Below, piece after piece: positions 17,492 to 25,824 of a DNA stretch of 64,000 bases (position 1 is the first letter of the stretch; the number at the start of each line of letters is the position of its first letter). The notes beneath the pieces were generated by a model. That model was given only the letters and a program-made list of their open reading frames with translations, searched no databases and was not told where the DNA came from. The position numbers were made by a program, and so were the translations under genes. This DNA is from Candidatus Saccharicenans sp. (GTDB taxonomy: Bacteria > Acidobacteriota > Aminicenantia > Aminicenantales > Saccharicenantaceae), in NCBI GenBank assembly GCA_017992175.1, contig JAGOPD010000001.1, positions 88,232-152,231 of the forward strand. The letters run 5' to 3'.

Positions 17492-18502
17492 ATGTCTCGT
17501 CAGAGGATAAACAGCTTGGCCGTCATCGTTTTAGCCTTAGCTGTTCTTGTGACCGCAACCAGTTGCGAGAAGCTTAAGGTCAATAACTTGCAGGCTAACT
17601 ATCATTTTAAAAAAGCCAACAACTTGTTCAGGGAAGGTAAATACCGGAATGCTGTCACTGAGTATGAGCTGGCTTTGAAATACAAACCGGATTTAGTTCA
17701 GGCTTATCGCTACATTGGTGAAAGCTACAAACAGCTTTTTAAGCCGGGTGTCAAGTCCGCCTTGAACCAGGAATTTGAAACCAAAGCCCTGGAAGCTCTG
17801 AACAAAGCGATGGAGATTGATCCTAATAATATCGAGATTATCTATTCCTTAGGCGATATGTATGACAAGCTGAGAAAGTTTCCAGAAGCGGAAAAGCTCT
17901 ATTTAAGAATTCTGGAGCTCGATCCCCAGAATATGGATAATTTTTATGTGGTCGCTGAATTCTATAGCCATTACGCCGGTGAAATTCCAGAGGCTGCCAA
18001 GAGAGCAGAAACCATGTATCTCCGGCGGATAGAAGCTGATCCTGAAAATCCTGTGGGTTATTCCTATGCAGCCAATTATTATCAACAGTTACCTGTTTCC
18101 CCGGATAATCTGGAGGGAGCAATAGAGAATTTTGATAAAGCCAATATGTTCTGGGAAAAAAGGATATCGCTGACTCCTGATAATCCCGAGGTCTGGCTGG
18201 CCAAAGGTGTGAATCGCTGGAGCCTGGCCTACCGTTTCCAAGGTTTGCCAGCGGCCGAGAGATTGGCTGCAGCCAGAGATGCACTTCAAGCCATTGAAAA
18301 AGCCAGCCAGCTTGATCCCAACTACCCTGAGCCTTATGCTTGGTTGAGTGTTCTCTACAAGAGCGTTCTGTCCAATCTTGAGCCAGATAAAGCTGCCCGA
18401 TACAATGCTGAAGGTGATAAATACAGTGAAAAGTTTAACGACCTGAGAAACAAAGCAGCTGAAAAGAAGAAACTTGAAGAAGAATTAAAGAAAGTAGGGT
18501 AA
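17492..18502 (+). CDS. Tetratricopeptide-repeat lipoprotein
   Basis: I place the start at ATG 17492 (336 residues), 5 nt from an AAGGAGG site; an in-frame ATG at 17489 is too close to that site. A lipoprotein signal ends at TATSC near residue 26. The remainder is a chain of TPR-like helices, for example KANNLFREGKYRNAVTEYEL, ALNKAMEIDPNNIE and AEKLYLRILELDPQN, ending in a charged helix rich in Lys and Glu. It is probably attached to the inner face of the outer membrane as a scaffold. A strong terminator follows. The specific partner is unknown. Confidence 0.85.
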   Translation: MSRQRINSLAVIVLALAVLVTATSCEKLKVNNLQANYHFKKANNLFREGKYRNAVTEYELALKYKPDLVQAYRYIGESYKQLFKPGVKSALNQEFETKALEALNKAMEIDPNNIEIIYSLGDMYDKLRKFPEAEKLYLRILELDPQNMDNFYVVAEFYSHYAGEIPEAAKRAETMYLRRIEADPENPVGYSYAANYYQQLPVSPDNLEGAIENFDKANMFWEKRISLTPDNPEVWLAKGVNRWSLAYRFQGLPAAERLAAARDALQAIEKASQLDPNYPEPYAWLSVLYKSVLSNLEPDKAARYNAEGDKYSEKFNDLRNKAAEKKKLEEELKKVG

Positions 18503-18518
18503 CCTTAAGACTTGATTC

Positions 18519-18556
18519 AAGGGCAGGTTGAAATTAATCGGCCTGCCCTTTTTTTA
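18519..18556 (+). terminator. Rho-independent terminator after TPR lipoprotein gene
   Basis: GGGCAGG (18521-18527) and CCTGCCC (18542-18548) form a 7-bp stem with a 14-nt loop, followed by a T7 run. The rhomboid start codon lies only 11 nt beyond the T run. Confidence 0.88.
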
Positions 18557-18566
18557 TTTATTTTAA

Positions 18567-19244
18567 ATGTTTATCCCGTTAAAGGATGAAAATCCCGCCG
18601 AAAAGTTTCCCCTTATTACCATCAGCCTGCTGGCTATCAACTGTCTGCTCTTTATCTATCAAGCCCTATCGCCTCAAGGCCTGGAATACTATGTACTTAA
18701 ATTTGGCATCATCCCCTATGAAATAACCCACTGGAATTTTCAGGCAGCTGTTCCCAGAATTGCCTGGCCGTTGAGCTTGCTGACCGGGATGTTTCTTCAC
18801 GGCAGCCTCTGGCATGTCGGCGGCAATATGCTTTATCTCTGGATTTTTGGCAATAATGTTGAAGAGGTCATGGGGCATTTAAGATATTTATTCTTATATC
18901 TTGCCTCTGGATTATCAGCTTCCCTGCTTCAAGTCATCTTTTCCCCCAATTCGCAGGTGCCAATGATCGGGGCCAGCGGGGCGATAGCCGGTGTGCTTGG
19001 GGCTTATCTGGTGATGTTCCCGTCAGCCAGGATTAAAACCCTGTTGTTTCTGTTTATCTATGTCACCATCATTTATGTCCCGGCCTGGATCTTCCTCGGG
19101 GTGTGGTTTGTTTTGCAGCTATCTAATGCTGGCCTGGGGGGCGGAGTAGCCTGGTTTGCCCATATCGGGGGTTTTATAACCGGGCTGGGCTGGAGCTGGC
19201 TAAGACTCAAGAAGGGGCTGAATGTCAACAATCATTATTCCTGA
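18567..19244 (+). CDS. Rhomboid-family intramembrane serine protease
   Basis: A 225-residue protein with about six membrane spans. The catalytic Ser sits in GASGAIAG (near residue 136) and the His in AHIGGF (near residue 200); the HGSLWHVGGNMLYLWIFGNNVE loop region is also typical. The N-terminus, MFIPLKDENPAEKFPLIT, fits the family pattern MIPLRDxNPxxxFP, supporting ATG 18567 even though no ribosome binding site is visible. It lies 11 nt after a terminator, so it is either translated from a leaderless or very short-leader transcript, or from read-through. Rhomboids cut membrane proteins within the bilayer; the substrate is unknown. Confidence 0.92.
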   Translation: MFIPLKDENPAEKFPLITISLLAINCLLFIYQALSPQGLEYYVLKFGIIPYEITHWNFQAAVPRIAWPLSLLTGMFLHGSLWHVGGNMLYLWIFGNNVEEVMGHLRYLFLYLASGLSASLLQVIFSPNSQVPMIGASGAIAGVLGAYLVMFPSARIKTLLFLFIYVTIIYVPAWIFLGVWFVLQLSNAGLGGGVAWFAHIGGFITGLGWSWLRLKKGLNVNNHYS

Positions 19245-19304
19245 TTTAATCTTGAAATCAGGCTGGAGAAAAGCTATAATCAACCTTTCAGAAAGCTCAG
19301 TTTA

Positions 19305-19349
19305 TTGACAATTTAGTCATAATTTAGTATTTTTACTCATCGCTATAAT
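19305..19349 (+). promoter_or_regulatory. Promoter region of rplM operon
   Basis: A perfect TTGACA lies at 19305-19310 and a perfect TATAAT at 19344-19349, but they are 33 bp apart, so they cannot be one promoter. TATTTT at 19329-19334 would pair with the TTGACA at 18 bp. There may be two overlapping promoters for the ribosomal-protein operon. A leader of about 30-45 nt follows. Confidence 0.5.
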
Positions 19350-19379
19350 TGTATTTTCTTTATAAGACAGGGTAGGCAT

Positions 19380-19808
19380 ATGAAGACTTATCATCCAAAA
19401 AAAGACGAGATCCAGCAGAAATGGTGGCTGGTCAATGCTGACGGTCAGATTCTGGGCAGGCTGGCGACAGAAGTAGCCATCCTTCTCCGGGGCAAGAACA
19501 AAACCCGATTTGCTCCTAATGTGGACAGCGGTGATTTTGTGGTGGTGGTTAACGCTGACCGGATAAAGGTCACCGGTAACAAACTTGAAGATAAAATCTA
19601 CTATCATCACAGCCTTTATCCCGGCGGTTTAAGAGAGACAAAACTTAAAGAAATGCTGGAACGAAAACCAGAAGAAGTTATTCGCCAGGCCGTCTGGGGT
19701 ATGATCCCAAAGAACAAGCTGGGGCGGTCAATTCTGAAAAAGCTTAAGGTTTACCGGGGGCCTGACCACCCGCACCAGGCTCAGAACCCCGAAGAATATA
19801 AGATTTAG
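19380..19808 (+). CDS. rplM: Ribosomal protein L13 (uL13)
   Basis: The 142-residue protein aligns throughout with bacterial L13, from MKTYHPKKDEIQQKWWLVNA through GRLATEVA, HSLYPGGLRE and AVWGMIPKNKLGR to YRGPDHPHQAQNP. It is a component of the large ribosomal subunit. It starts behind an AGGGTAGG site and is followed by rpsI after 8 nt, the usual rplM-rpsI pairing. Length is normal. Confidence 0.98.
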   Translation: MKTYHPKKDEIQQKWWLVNADGQILGRLATEVAILLRGKNKTRFAPNVDSGDFVVVVNADRIKVTGNKLEDKIYYHHSLYPGGLRETKLKEMLERKPEEVIRQAVWGMIPKNKLGRSILKKLKVYRGPDHPHQAQNPEEYKI

Positions 19809-19816
19809 GAGGCACC

Positions 19817-20221
19817 TTGAGTCTCATCCAATATTACGGAACAGGAAAACGGAAAAATGCTATTGCCCGGGTTTTTCTTCGCTCAGGCAAGGGAGATATC
19901 ACTCTCGTTGTCAATAAAAAAATTCACCCTTTTGAAGAATATTTTAAACTGGAATCGTTGCGCTCGGTCATTCATCAGCCTTTAAGGCTGACCGAAACAG
20001 ACAATAAGTTTGATATTTTTATGAGGATTGAGGGTGGAGGAATTCATGGCCAGGCAGAAGCTGTCAGACTGGGCTTAGCCCGGGCTTTGCTTGAATTCAA
20101 TAAAGAACTTAAGCCGGTCTTAAGAAATGCCGGACTGCTGACCAGGGATTCAAGAATTAAAGAGAGGAAGAAATATGGCCTGCTGGCAGCCAGAAAGGCA
20201 CCACAGTATCATAAGAGATAA
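19817..20221 (+). CDS. rpsI: Ribosomal protein S9 (uS9)
   Basis: The 134-residue protein is a full-length S9: QYYGTGKRKNAIARVFL at the N-terminus, GGGIHGQAEAVRLGLARALL in the middle, and the conserved basic tail ending in HKR that reaches the ribosomal P site. The start is TTG 19817, placed by an AGGAGG site at 19808-19813; no ATG is available nearby in frame. Confidence 0.97.
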   Translation: MSLIQYYGTGKRKNAIARVFLRSGKGDITLVVNKKIHPFEEYFKLESLRSVIHQPLRLTETDNKFDIFMRIEGGGIHGQAEAVRLGLARALLEFNKELKPVLRNAGLLTRDSRIKERKKYGLLAARKAPQYHKR

Positions 20222-20245
20222 AGATTTAGCCGTGGAGGGATAGCT

Positions 20246-21034
20246 TTGGTTTCAGTTATGATGAAAGAATTGTTAGAAGCTGGCGTTCACTTCGGGCATC
20301 AGACCCGGCGCTGGAATCCCAAGATGAAAGAGTTCATCTTTGGACAGAGAAACGGGATCTATATCATCGATCTGCAGAAAACCATTAAGAATTTCAAAGA
20401 GGCTTTACAGTTTGTCCGGACAACTGCTGAAAATGGCCGCGATGTTCTATTTATCGGCACCAAGAAGCAGGCTCAGGATATTATCAGGGATTATGCCACC
20501 AAATGCGAATCGAGCTATGTAAATCAGCGCTGGCTCGGCGGCCTGCTGACCAATTTTAAAACCATCAGAGGCAGCGTTGATAAGCTGGTCGAAATGGAAG
20601 AAATGAGGGAAGACGGACGCTGGGATCTTCTGCCTAAAAAAGAGCAATACCGGCGGGAAAAAGTCTATAAAAAACTGCAGAAAAACCTGGGCGGATTGAA
20701 AAAGATGACCGAGTTGCCGGGTGCTATTTTTATTATTGATTCCTCGAAAGAAGAAATTGCCATAGCCGAAGCTAAAAAAGTTGGTATTCCTATTGTGGCG
20801 GTGGTGGATACTAATGGCAATCCGGAGGGAATAGATTATCCTATTCCTGGCAATGATGATGCCGTCAGAGCTATTGAACTTTTTGCCTCTAAAGTGGCTG
20901 AAGCGATTATTGAGGGGAAAAAGGCCAGATTAGCTCAGGGCCTGATGGAAGAGAAAAAAGAAGAAGTCTTAAATGAAGCGGCTGCCGAAGAAGCAGGGGC
21001 TGACCTGACAGATAAAGAAGAAAAAATCGACTAA
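20246..21034 (+). CDS. rpsB: Ribosomal protein S2 (uS2)
   Basis: The 262-residue protein has the S2 signatures [31 protein letters not shown] and [20 protein letters not shown] choose TTG 20246 because GGAGGGA (20234-20240) is 5 nt away; an in-frame ATG at 20258 is farther from it and would remove residues that other S2 proteins possess. The C-terminus is an acidic, Glu/Ala-rich extension. The order rplM-rpsI-rpsB-tsf-pyrH-frr is a widespread conserved cluster. Confidence 0.97.
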   Translation: MVSVMMKELLEAGVHFGHQTRRWNPKMKEFIFGQRNGIYIIDLQKTIKNFKEALQFVRTTAENGRDVLFIGTKKQAQDIIRDYATKCESSYVNQRWLGGLLTNFKTIRGSVDKLVEMEEMREDGRWDLLPKKEQYRREKVYKKLQKNLGGLKKMTELPGAIFIIDSSKEEIAIAEAKKVGIPIVAVVDTNGNPEGIDYPIPGNDDAVRAIELFASKVAEAIIEGKKARLAQGLMEEKKEEVLNEAAAEEAGADLTDKEEKID

Positions 21035-21054
21035 CCTATTTAAAGGAGAAAAGA

Positions 21055-21651
21055 ATGGATATTACCGCTCAACAGGTAAAAGAGTTAAGGGATAGAACAG
21101 GAATCGGGATGATGGAGTGCAAGGAAGCTCTGCAGGAATGTGGCGGAGACATTGAAAAAGCCATCGAAATTCTGAGGAAAAAAGGCCATGCCCGGGCCCA
21201 GGAAAAGGCCGACCGGCAGGCAGCTGACGGAGCGGTTGGATCTTACATTCATGCCAATGATAGACTGGGTGTGCTGATTGAAGTCAATTGCGAAACAGAT
21301 TTCGTGGCCCGTAACGATGAATTTAAGGAACTGGTCAAAAACCTGGCCATGCAAGTCGCTGCTTCTAATCCGACTTATATTTCCAGCGAAGACGTGCCGG
21401 CCGAGATAATCGACAGAGAAAAAGAAATTATTAAAGCTCAGATTCAGGATACCAAGAAGCCACCTCAAATTATCGAGCAGATTGTTGAAGGCAAGCTTAA
21501 GAAATTTTTTGAAGAAGTCTGCCTGCTCGATCAGCCCTACATCAGAGATGATAAAATCAAGGTCCGGGATCTGGTTAATTCTCATATTGCTAAATTTGGT
21601 GAAAATATTAAGATCAGACGGTTTGCTCGCTTCGAGATCGGAAAATATTAG
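21055..21651 (+). CDS. tsf: Elongation factor Ts
   Basis: The 198-residue protein starts with the UBA-like EF-Tu-binding domain (LRDRTGIGMMECKEALQE) and contains the catalytic NCETDFVARNDEF segment with the TDFV core (near residue 83). It is the short form of EF-Ts with one core domain, as found in many bacteria, compared with about 283 residues in Escherichia coli. It promotes nucleotide exchange on EF-Tu. The gene lies 20 nt behind rpsB with a good AAAGGAG site. Confidence 0.97.
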   Translation: MDITAQQVKELRDRTGIGMMECKEALQECGGDIEKAIEILRKKGHARAQEKADRQAADGAVGSYIHANDRLGVLIEVNCETDFVARNDEFKELVKNLAMQVAASNPTYISSEDVPAEIIDREKEIIKAQIQDTKKPPQIIEQIVEGKLKKFFEEVCLLDQPYIRDDKIKVRDLVNSHIAKFGENIKIRRFARFEIGKY

Positions 21652-21667
21652 AATTGGCAGATAAATC

Positions 21668-22387
21668 ATGAGCGAGGGCCAGCCAGCTTATCGACGGGTT
21701 CTTCTGAAACTATCAGGAGAAGCTTTGCGGGGGGAACTGCCCTACGGAATAGATTTCAAACGAACCAGAGCCATAGCCCGGGAACTAAAGGACAGCCATG
21801 AGCTGGGAGTGGATATTGCTATCATGATTGGCGGAGGCAATATCTTCCGTGGCTCTCAGGGCGTAGCCGAAGGCATGGACCGGGTGACAGCCGACCACAT
21901 TGGCCTGCTGGCCACAGTTATCAATGGCCTGGCTCTTCAGGATGCCCTGGAGAAAGAAGGTCTGGTTACCAGGCTGATTTCAGCCATTGAAATAAAAGCC
22001 GTGGCTGAACCATTCATCAGAAGGCGGGTGCTCCGGCACCTGGAAAAAGGCCGGGTGGTGGTTTTTACCGCCGGTCTGGGCAGCCCCTATTTTACGACTG
22101 ATACGGCAGCTGTCCTCAGAGCTCTCGAAATTAAAGCGGAAGTCATCCTCAAGGCGACTAAGGTTGATGGAGTTTATACAGCTGATCCCATGGTTGATGC
22201 CGGGGCGACCAGATTTGAATCTATCAAATTTCTGGAAGTGATGCAGCAGGAGCTCAAGGTTATGGACAGTACCGCCATCAGCCTTTGCAAGGATAACGAT
22301 CTTCCTATTATTGTTTTTAACCTCAACCAGCCGGGCAATATTATGAAAGCTATTCTGGGCCAGAACGTAGGCACCAAAGTTTCATAA
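21668..22387 (+). CDS. pyrH: Uridylate kinase
   Basis: The 239-residue protein is a full-length bacterial UMP kinase of the amino-acid kinase family: [11 protein letters not shown] at residues 10-20, IGGGNIFRG at 54-62, [20 protein letters not shown] for UMP binding and VDGVYTADP for nucleotide contacts. It converts UMP to UDP. It sits between tsf and frr, its usual place, with a 16-nt gap after tsf. Confidence 0.97.
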   Translation: MSEGQPAYRRVLLKLSGEALRGELPYGIDFKRTRAIARELKDSHELGVDIAIMIGGGNIFRGSQGVAEGMDRVTADHIGLLATVINGLALQDALEKEGLVTRLISAIEIKAVAEPFIRRRVLRHLEKGRVVVFTAGLGSPYFTTDTAAVLRALEIKAEVILKATKVDGVYTADPMVDAGATRFESIKFLEVMQQELKVMDSTAISLCKDNDLPIIVFNLNQPGNIMKAILGQNVGTKVS

Positions 22388-22420
22388 CTCTGGCTAGAAT
22401 AAATACAGGGAGGGCCGACC

Positions 22421-22978
22421 ATGGTTAGAGATATCCTCAAAGACACCGAAAAAAAAATGAAGGCTTCGCTTGATTATTTCCGCAAAGAGATCAGTAAACT
22501 CCGGACCGGCCGGGCCAATATCAGCCTATTTGAAGACATAAAAGTGATGTACTACGGGACCCCGACGCCCATTAATCAGGTGGCCACCATCGGAGTGCCC
22601 GATCCGACTTTAATCACTGTGCAGCCCTGGGATCCGGGCCTGATGGAAGCAGTTGATAAGGCTATCCGCTCGTCCGACCTCGGTTTTAATCCCATAAATG
22701 ACGGACGGGTAATTAAAGTGCCGGTGCCGCCGCTGGATGAAGAAAGACGGAAGGAATTAGCCAGAAAAGCCGGGAAAATGCTCGAAGAAGAAAAAACTGC
22801 CCTGCGCAACATGAGAAGGGACAGCAAAGAATATATCGAAAAGCTCGAAAAGGATAAAAAGATTACCGAGGACGATAAATTTCTGGGACTGGAAAAACTA
22901 CAGGAGCTGCTGGACGAGTATGTAAAACAGGCCGAAGAAATAGCTGCGGCCAAAGAGAAAGAAATCCTGGAAGGCTAA
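22421..22978 (+). CDS. frr: Ribosome recycling factor
   Basis: The 185-residue protein matches RRF from end to end: MKASLDYFRKEISKLRTGRA, MYYGTPTPINQVATI, WDPGLMEAVDKAIRSSDLG, and the long helical LARKAGKMLEEEKTALRNMRRD region. It splits post-termination ribosomes with EF-G. It closes the translation operon; its stop codon overlaps the end of the convergent lolA gene by 4 bp (22975-22978). Confidence 0.98.
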   Translation: MVRDILKDTEKKMKASLDYFRKEISKLRTGRANISLFEDIKVMYYGTPTPINQVATIGVPDPTLITVQPWDPGLMEAVDKAIRSSDLGFNPINDGRVIKVPVPPLDEERRKELARKAGKMLEEEKTALRNMRRDSKEYIEKLEKDKKITEDDKFLGLEKLQELLDEYVKQAEEIAAAKEKEILEG

Positions 22979-23697
22979 TCGCCTTCAATTATTTCACAAT
23001 CAGCCGGGACTTTAAGTTCAAAAAGCTCATCACTCAATTTCCGGTCAAGCTTGAACTGGCTGAAATGATATTCAAGCTTGCTGCCGGTTGGCTCAAAGAG
23101 GATGGCTTTTAAAATCAGATAGGTTTTCCGGTCAATTTCGAGCAGCAGATAAGAATATTGGCCTGGCTCCTTGGGTGTCAGTTTGATCTGATAAACATTT
23201 TTCTGGCGGCTGGGGAAAGAGCTGGCGCTGATTTCATACCTGTCCAGCAGGTTGGAATTGCCGGAGAGCAAGCCCAGGATTTCGGTGGTCTGCCATTCAG
23301 TCTCGGCCTCTTTCTTAAGCAACTGCTTGTCGTCTGGAAAGTAAAGCCAGAGGGTCTGGCCCTTAATCAAAAAAATCTGTTTCTCAGGCGAACTGTACTC
23401 CCAGCGCATCCGGTCAGGACGGCGGATAAAGACTCTCCCCTGACCCGAAACCGGTTCCTCCACCTGAGTCGAATAATAATACTGACTGAAATTAGCTTCG
23501 AGACTGGTAACAGAGCTCAGTTTTTTCCAGAGGTTCAAGGCCACGGTTTGGGGGTCAAATTCTTGAGCCAGGGCGGGCGGCAAGCTCAACTGATAGCTTG
23601 AAAGAAGGAGAAGGATAAGGCAGGCTGCTTTCCTGCCGGATTTTAGAAAATTAAAAGCGGCCAGCCGGCCAGGGCCAGTCTTTTTTTTGCCTTCCAT
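22975..23697 (-). CDS. lolA: Outer-membrane lipoprotein carrier LolA-like protein
   Basis: The 240-residue protein has a long N-terminal region with a signal sequence ending at PALAQ (near residue 45), then the LolA fold, marked by LEANFSQ, GRVFIRRPDRMRWEYSSPEKQIFLIKG and LWLYFPDDKQ. LolA carries lipoproteins across the periplasm to the outer membrane, consistent with the many lipoproteins encoded here. No LolB is seen. It runs convergently with frr and its 3' end overlaps the frr stop. A TTGACA promoter lies upstream. Confidence 0.9.
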   Translation of the reverse strand: MEGKKKTGPGRLAAFNFLKSGRKAACLILLLLSSYQLSLPPALAQEFDPQTVALNLWKKLSSVTSLEANFSQYYYSTQVEEPVSGQGRVFIRRPDRMRWEYSSPEKQIFLIKGQTLWLYFPDDKQLLKKEAETEWQTTEILGLLSGNSNLLDRYEISASSFPSRQKNVYQIKLTPKEPGQYSYLLLEIDRKTYLILKAILFEPTGSKLEYHFSQFKLDRKLSDELFELKVPADCEIIEGD

Positions 23698-23729
23698 TTA
23701 GTCATACCTTTTACTTTAAGTGCCTCTAT

Positions 23730-23758
23730 ATTCTTACCGACTGGACTCATTCTGTCAA
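23730..23758 (-). promoter_or_regulatory. Putative lolA promoter
   Basis: On the minus strand TTGACA (23758-23753) and AAGAAT (23735-23730) are spaced 17 bp, about 33 nt before the lolA start. The -35 is perfect and the -10 is 4/6. Confidence 0.5.
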
Positions 23759-23799
23759 TCTGGAAAGAAAAGGCGGCCATCTTCAGTCTGGAATCTTTC

Positions 23800-23828
23800 T
23801 TGACAATCGGCTGGAAAGCAGTTAAAAG
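23800..23828 (+). promoter_or_regulatory. Putative promoter of TPR protein gene
   Basis: TTGACA (23800-23805) and TAAAAG (23823-23828) are spaced 17 bp, 30 nt upstream of the ATG at 23859. It is divergent from the lolA promoter. Confidence 0.55.
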
Positions 23829-23858
23829 AAAAAGACCGATTTATTCAGGAGGGAATGG

Positions 23859-24653
23859 ATGATTAAAGATTCCAGGAAGTTTGTCTGGGTATGGTTCCTC
23901 AGCCTGGGTTTACTGGCCGGGCCGGTGCTGGGGCAAACAGTCCAGGAGTTTATTAAGAGCGGCGATGAGTTTTATAATCAATGGGATGACCAGAAAGCGC
24001 TAGATGAGTATCTTAAGGCTCTTCAGCTCGAGCCGCAGAATTATGAGGCTCTGTGGAAAGCTTCACGCAGCTATACGGATCTGGCTGATGTGATTACCGG
24101 TCAGAGCAAGGAAGTTAATGCCAGAAAATTTGACCTGTATGCCAAAGGTGAAACTTATGCCCGCCGGGCAAAAGCTGTGAATCCGGATGATACCTGGGGG
24201 CATTTTTTCCTGTCAGCTTCCTTAGGCAAAAAGATCCTGCTTCAAGGTAAAAAAGAGCAAATTGATGCCTCCAAAACAGTCAAAGCTGAAATTGACCGGG
24301 CGATTGAACTCGACCCGAATAATGACCTGGCTTATCATGCTCTCGGTCGCTGGCATCGCCGGATGGCTGAAATTGGCGGGGCAAAAAGAGCTCTCGGCAG
24401 CCTGATTTATGGCTCGATTCCCAAAGGTTCTTTTGAGGAATCGGAAAAATGGCTGAAAAAAGCCTTAGAGCTCAGGCCTGACTATATCAATCATCACCTT
24501 GAGCTTGGCCGGACTTATGCCGATATGAAAAGAGAGGCTCTGGCTATTGAGGAATTCAACCAGTGTTTAGCCCTGCCTGAAAGTTGTTCAAAGGACAAAA
24601 CTTTGAAGGAGGAAGCCAGGGCCGAACTGGAAAAGCTGAACAAGAAGGGCTGA
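23859..24653 (+). CDS. Exported TPR-repeat protein (regulator-of-microtubule-dynamics-like)
   Basis: The 264-residue protein begins with a signal peptide (cleavage near GPVLGQ, residue 26) and continues with TPR-like helices, for instance DEFYNQWDDQKALDEYLKAL and ALQLEPQNYEALWKASRS. The middle section, THFFLSASLGK-like and HRRMAEIGGAKRALGSLIYG, resembles the bacterial members of the family named after eukaryotic RMD proteins. It probably acts in the periplasm as a protein-binding scaffold; no catalytic motif is visible. It is preceded by an AGGAGGG site and its own promoter. Confidence 0.8.
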   Translation: MIKDSRKFVWVWFLSLGLLAGPVLGQTVQEFIKSGDEFYNQWDDQKALDEYLKALQLEPQNYEALWKASRSYTDLADVITGQSKEVNARKFDLYAKGETYARRAKAVNPDDTWGHFFLSASLGKKILLQGKKEQIDASKTVKAEIDRAIELDPNNDLAYHALGRWHRRMAEIGGAKRALGSLIYGSIPKGSFEESEKWLKKALELRPDYINHHLELGRTYADMKREALAIEEFNQCLALPESCSKDKTLKEEARAELEKLNKKG

Positions 24654-24686
24654 AAGATAATCAGGCCTGGTCTGAAAAGATTCAGG

Positions 24687-24728
24687 CTGGCGGCTTTAAC
24701 TGACCGGTCAGGACCTGACCGCCGCCAG
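24687..24728. terminator. Strong hairpin between convergent genes (possible bidirectional terminator)
   Basis: CTGGCGGC (24687-24694) pairs perfectly with GCCGCCAG (24721-24728), and inside it GGTCAG and CTGACC form a second 6-bp stem. It sits in the 89-bp gap between two convergent genes. There is no U-tract on either strand, so termination is inferred from position and stability only. Confidence 0.45.
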
Positions 24729-24742
24729 GCGAACTGGCTTGG

Positions 24743-25330
24743 TCAGTTAGCTTTTCTTAGCTTATACTCATCTTCAGAAAAGACTTGAGCTTCAAAAACT
24801 TCGAGGCTGATGTTTCCCCGTCTCCACTCATCCGGCGGTAACCCGGCTTTCAAACAGCCATGACTGAGGTAAGTCTCCAGATCCCAGCCGTATTCAACCG
24901 GGACCTGAGGCAACAGTAAGCCCTGATTATAACCCTGGCTGACGATAATCCCGTGACGGCCAACAACTACTTCTTCCGGCCGGTCAATTTTCTTTGGCCT
25001 GGTCAGGACAGAAATTTCGATGGACAATTTATCAAGTTCATCGGGGGATAAAGACGGGAAACGGTAATCCTCAGTGGCGGCGGCGATGGCCATTTCCTGA
25101 ATTGTTTGATAGAGAGGTTTATAAGGCAGGGGATAACCAAGGCAGCCCCTCAACTGGCCATTGACCTTTAGGGTGACAAAAGCTCCCTGTTTTTTAGTTA
25201 GCCGGGGATGGCCCGGGCTAACGGCTGGCAGCTGGCCTTCTGTTAAATAAAGGGTGATGGTTTCCCGGGCCAATTTTAATAGGAAAACTTTCTCTTCATC
25301 AGTGAGAAAATCCGGATTGTTTTCGGTCAT
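24743..25330 (-). CDS. amrA: AMMECR1-domain protein (AmmeMemoRadiSam system protein A)
   Basis: I start at ATG 25330 (195 residues), behind a GGAGG site, rather than at an upstream TTG. The protein is a single AMMECR1 domain with the hallmark LRGCLGYP (near residues 63-70), GAFVTL and EDYRFPSLSPDEL motifs, ending in EDEYKLRK. The family is often found with a MEMO1-like protein (B) and a radical SAM enzyme; neither is adjacent here, and the radical SAM gene at 37.9 kb is of another type. Its biochemical role is unknown. Its start overlaps the end of the next upstream gene by about 32 bp. Confidence 0.92.
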   Translation of the reverse strand: MTENNPDFLTDEEKVFLLKLARETITLYLTEGQLPAVSPGHPRLTKKQGAFVTLKVNGQLRGCLGYPLPYKPLYQTIQEMAIAAATEDYRFPSLSPDELDKLSIEISVLTRPKKIDRPEEVVVGRHGIIVSQGYNQGLLLPQVPVEYGWDLETYLSHGCLKAGLPPDEWRRGNISLEVFEAQVFSEDEYKLRKAN

Positions 25331-25736
25331 TTCCTTCCTCCATTTCAATCAGCAGCCGGTCAGGCCTGGCCAGATAGAAACGGCCGTTAAATCTGACTAT
25401 CCGGCTTTGAAACCTGAGACCGGCTGGCCTGGCTGTTTTAATAGAGAGGATAACTTTTTCGCAGAATAGAGGCTGCTGGACATTTTTTTTCAGTTGGGCC
25501 TCCTGGCCGAAATTAAACAGGCCCAGAACCTGAAGCCGCTGCTGGCTTTCTGCCCCGGCCAGGGTTTCCGGCCGAAAAAGCCGGGATCGGGGGATGACGG
25601 CAATTTTTTGAACCAGATAAGCCTGGACCAGTTTACGGCCAAAAAGAAAACCGGAAAGATTGGCTGACGGGACCTGACTGGTATGAGCCAGAAAAAGTAA
25701 GTCTTCCCAGGGCTGGTTGAGGATGATCAGGTCCAT
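25299..25736 (-). CDS. Hypothetical protein, possibly a degenerate JAB/Mov34-like domain
   Basis: A 145-residue frame directly upstream of, and overlapping, the AMMECR1 gene on the same strand. It has no confident family match. Residues 21-60 (SANLSGFLFGRKLVQAYLVQ...) recall the E-x-CGFLLG strand of JAB/Mov34 isopeptidases, but the HxH-x7-S-x2-D metal motif is absent: LGLFNFGQEAQ stands where it would be. Coding reality is supported by the operon-like overlap, a length of 145 codons, and protein-like composition. If translated it would be cytoplasmic. A TATAAT sequence sits only 8 nt before the ATG, so the mRNA may have a very short leader. Confidence 0.55.
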   Translation of the reverse strand: MDLIILNQPWEDLLFLAHTSQVPSANLSGFLFGRKLVQAYLVQKIAVIPRSRLFRPETLAGAESQQRLQVLGLFNFGQEAQLKKNVQQPLFCEKVILSIKTARPAGLRFQSRIVRFNGRFYLARPDRLLIEMEEGNDRKQSGFSH

Positions 25737-25781
25737 TTTTTTTAATTATATCATACCTGAAACCCTCCAGCCAAAATCAAC

Positions 25782-25810
25782 TTGACGAGCTATTTAGTTT
25801 GGCATAATAT
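25782..25810 (+). promoter_or_regulatory. Promoter of MBL-fold hydrolase gene
   Basis: TTGACG (25782-25787) and TAATAT (25805-25810) are spaced 17 bp. The ATG at 25825 is only 14 nt beyond the -10 box, implying a leader of about 8 nt or less. Confidence 0.65.
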
Positions 25811-25824
25811 CAAAACAAAAAGAG

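Noticed and set aside
17838..18284. 148-codon minus-strand frame opposite the TPR lipoprotein
   Set aside because: It mirrors the codon pattern of the real gene and has no family resemblance.
21085..21669. 194-codon minus-strand frame opposite tsf
   Set aside because: EF-Ts on the plus strand is unambiguous; the antisense frame is a shadow.
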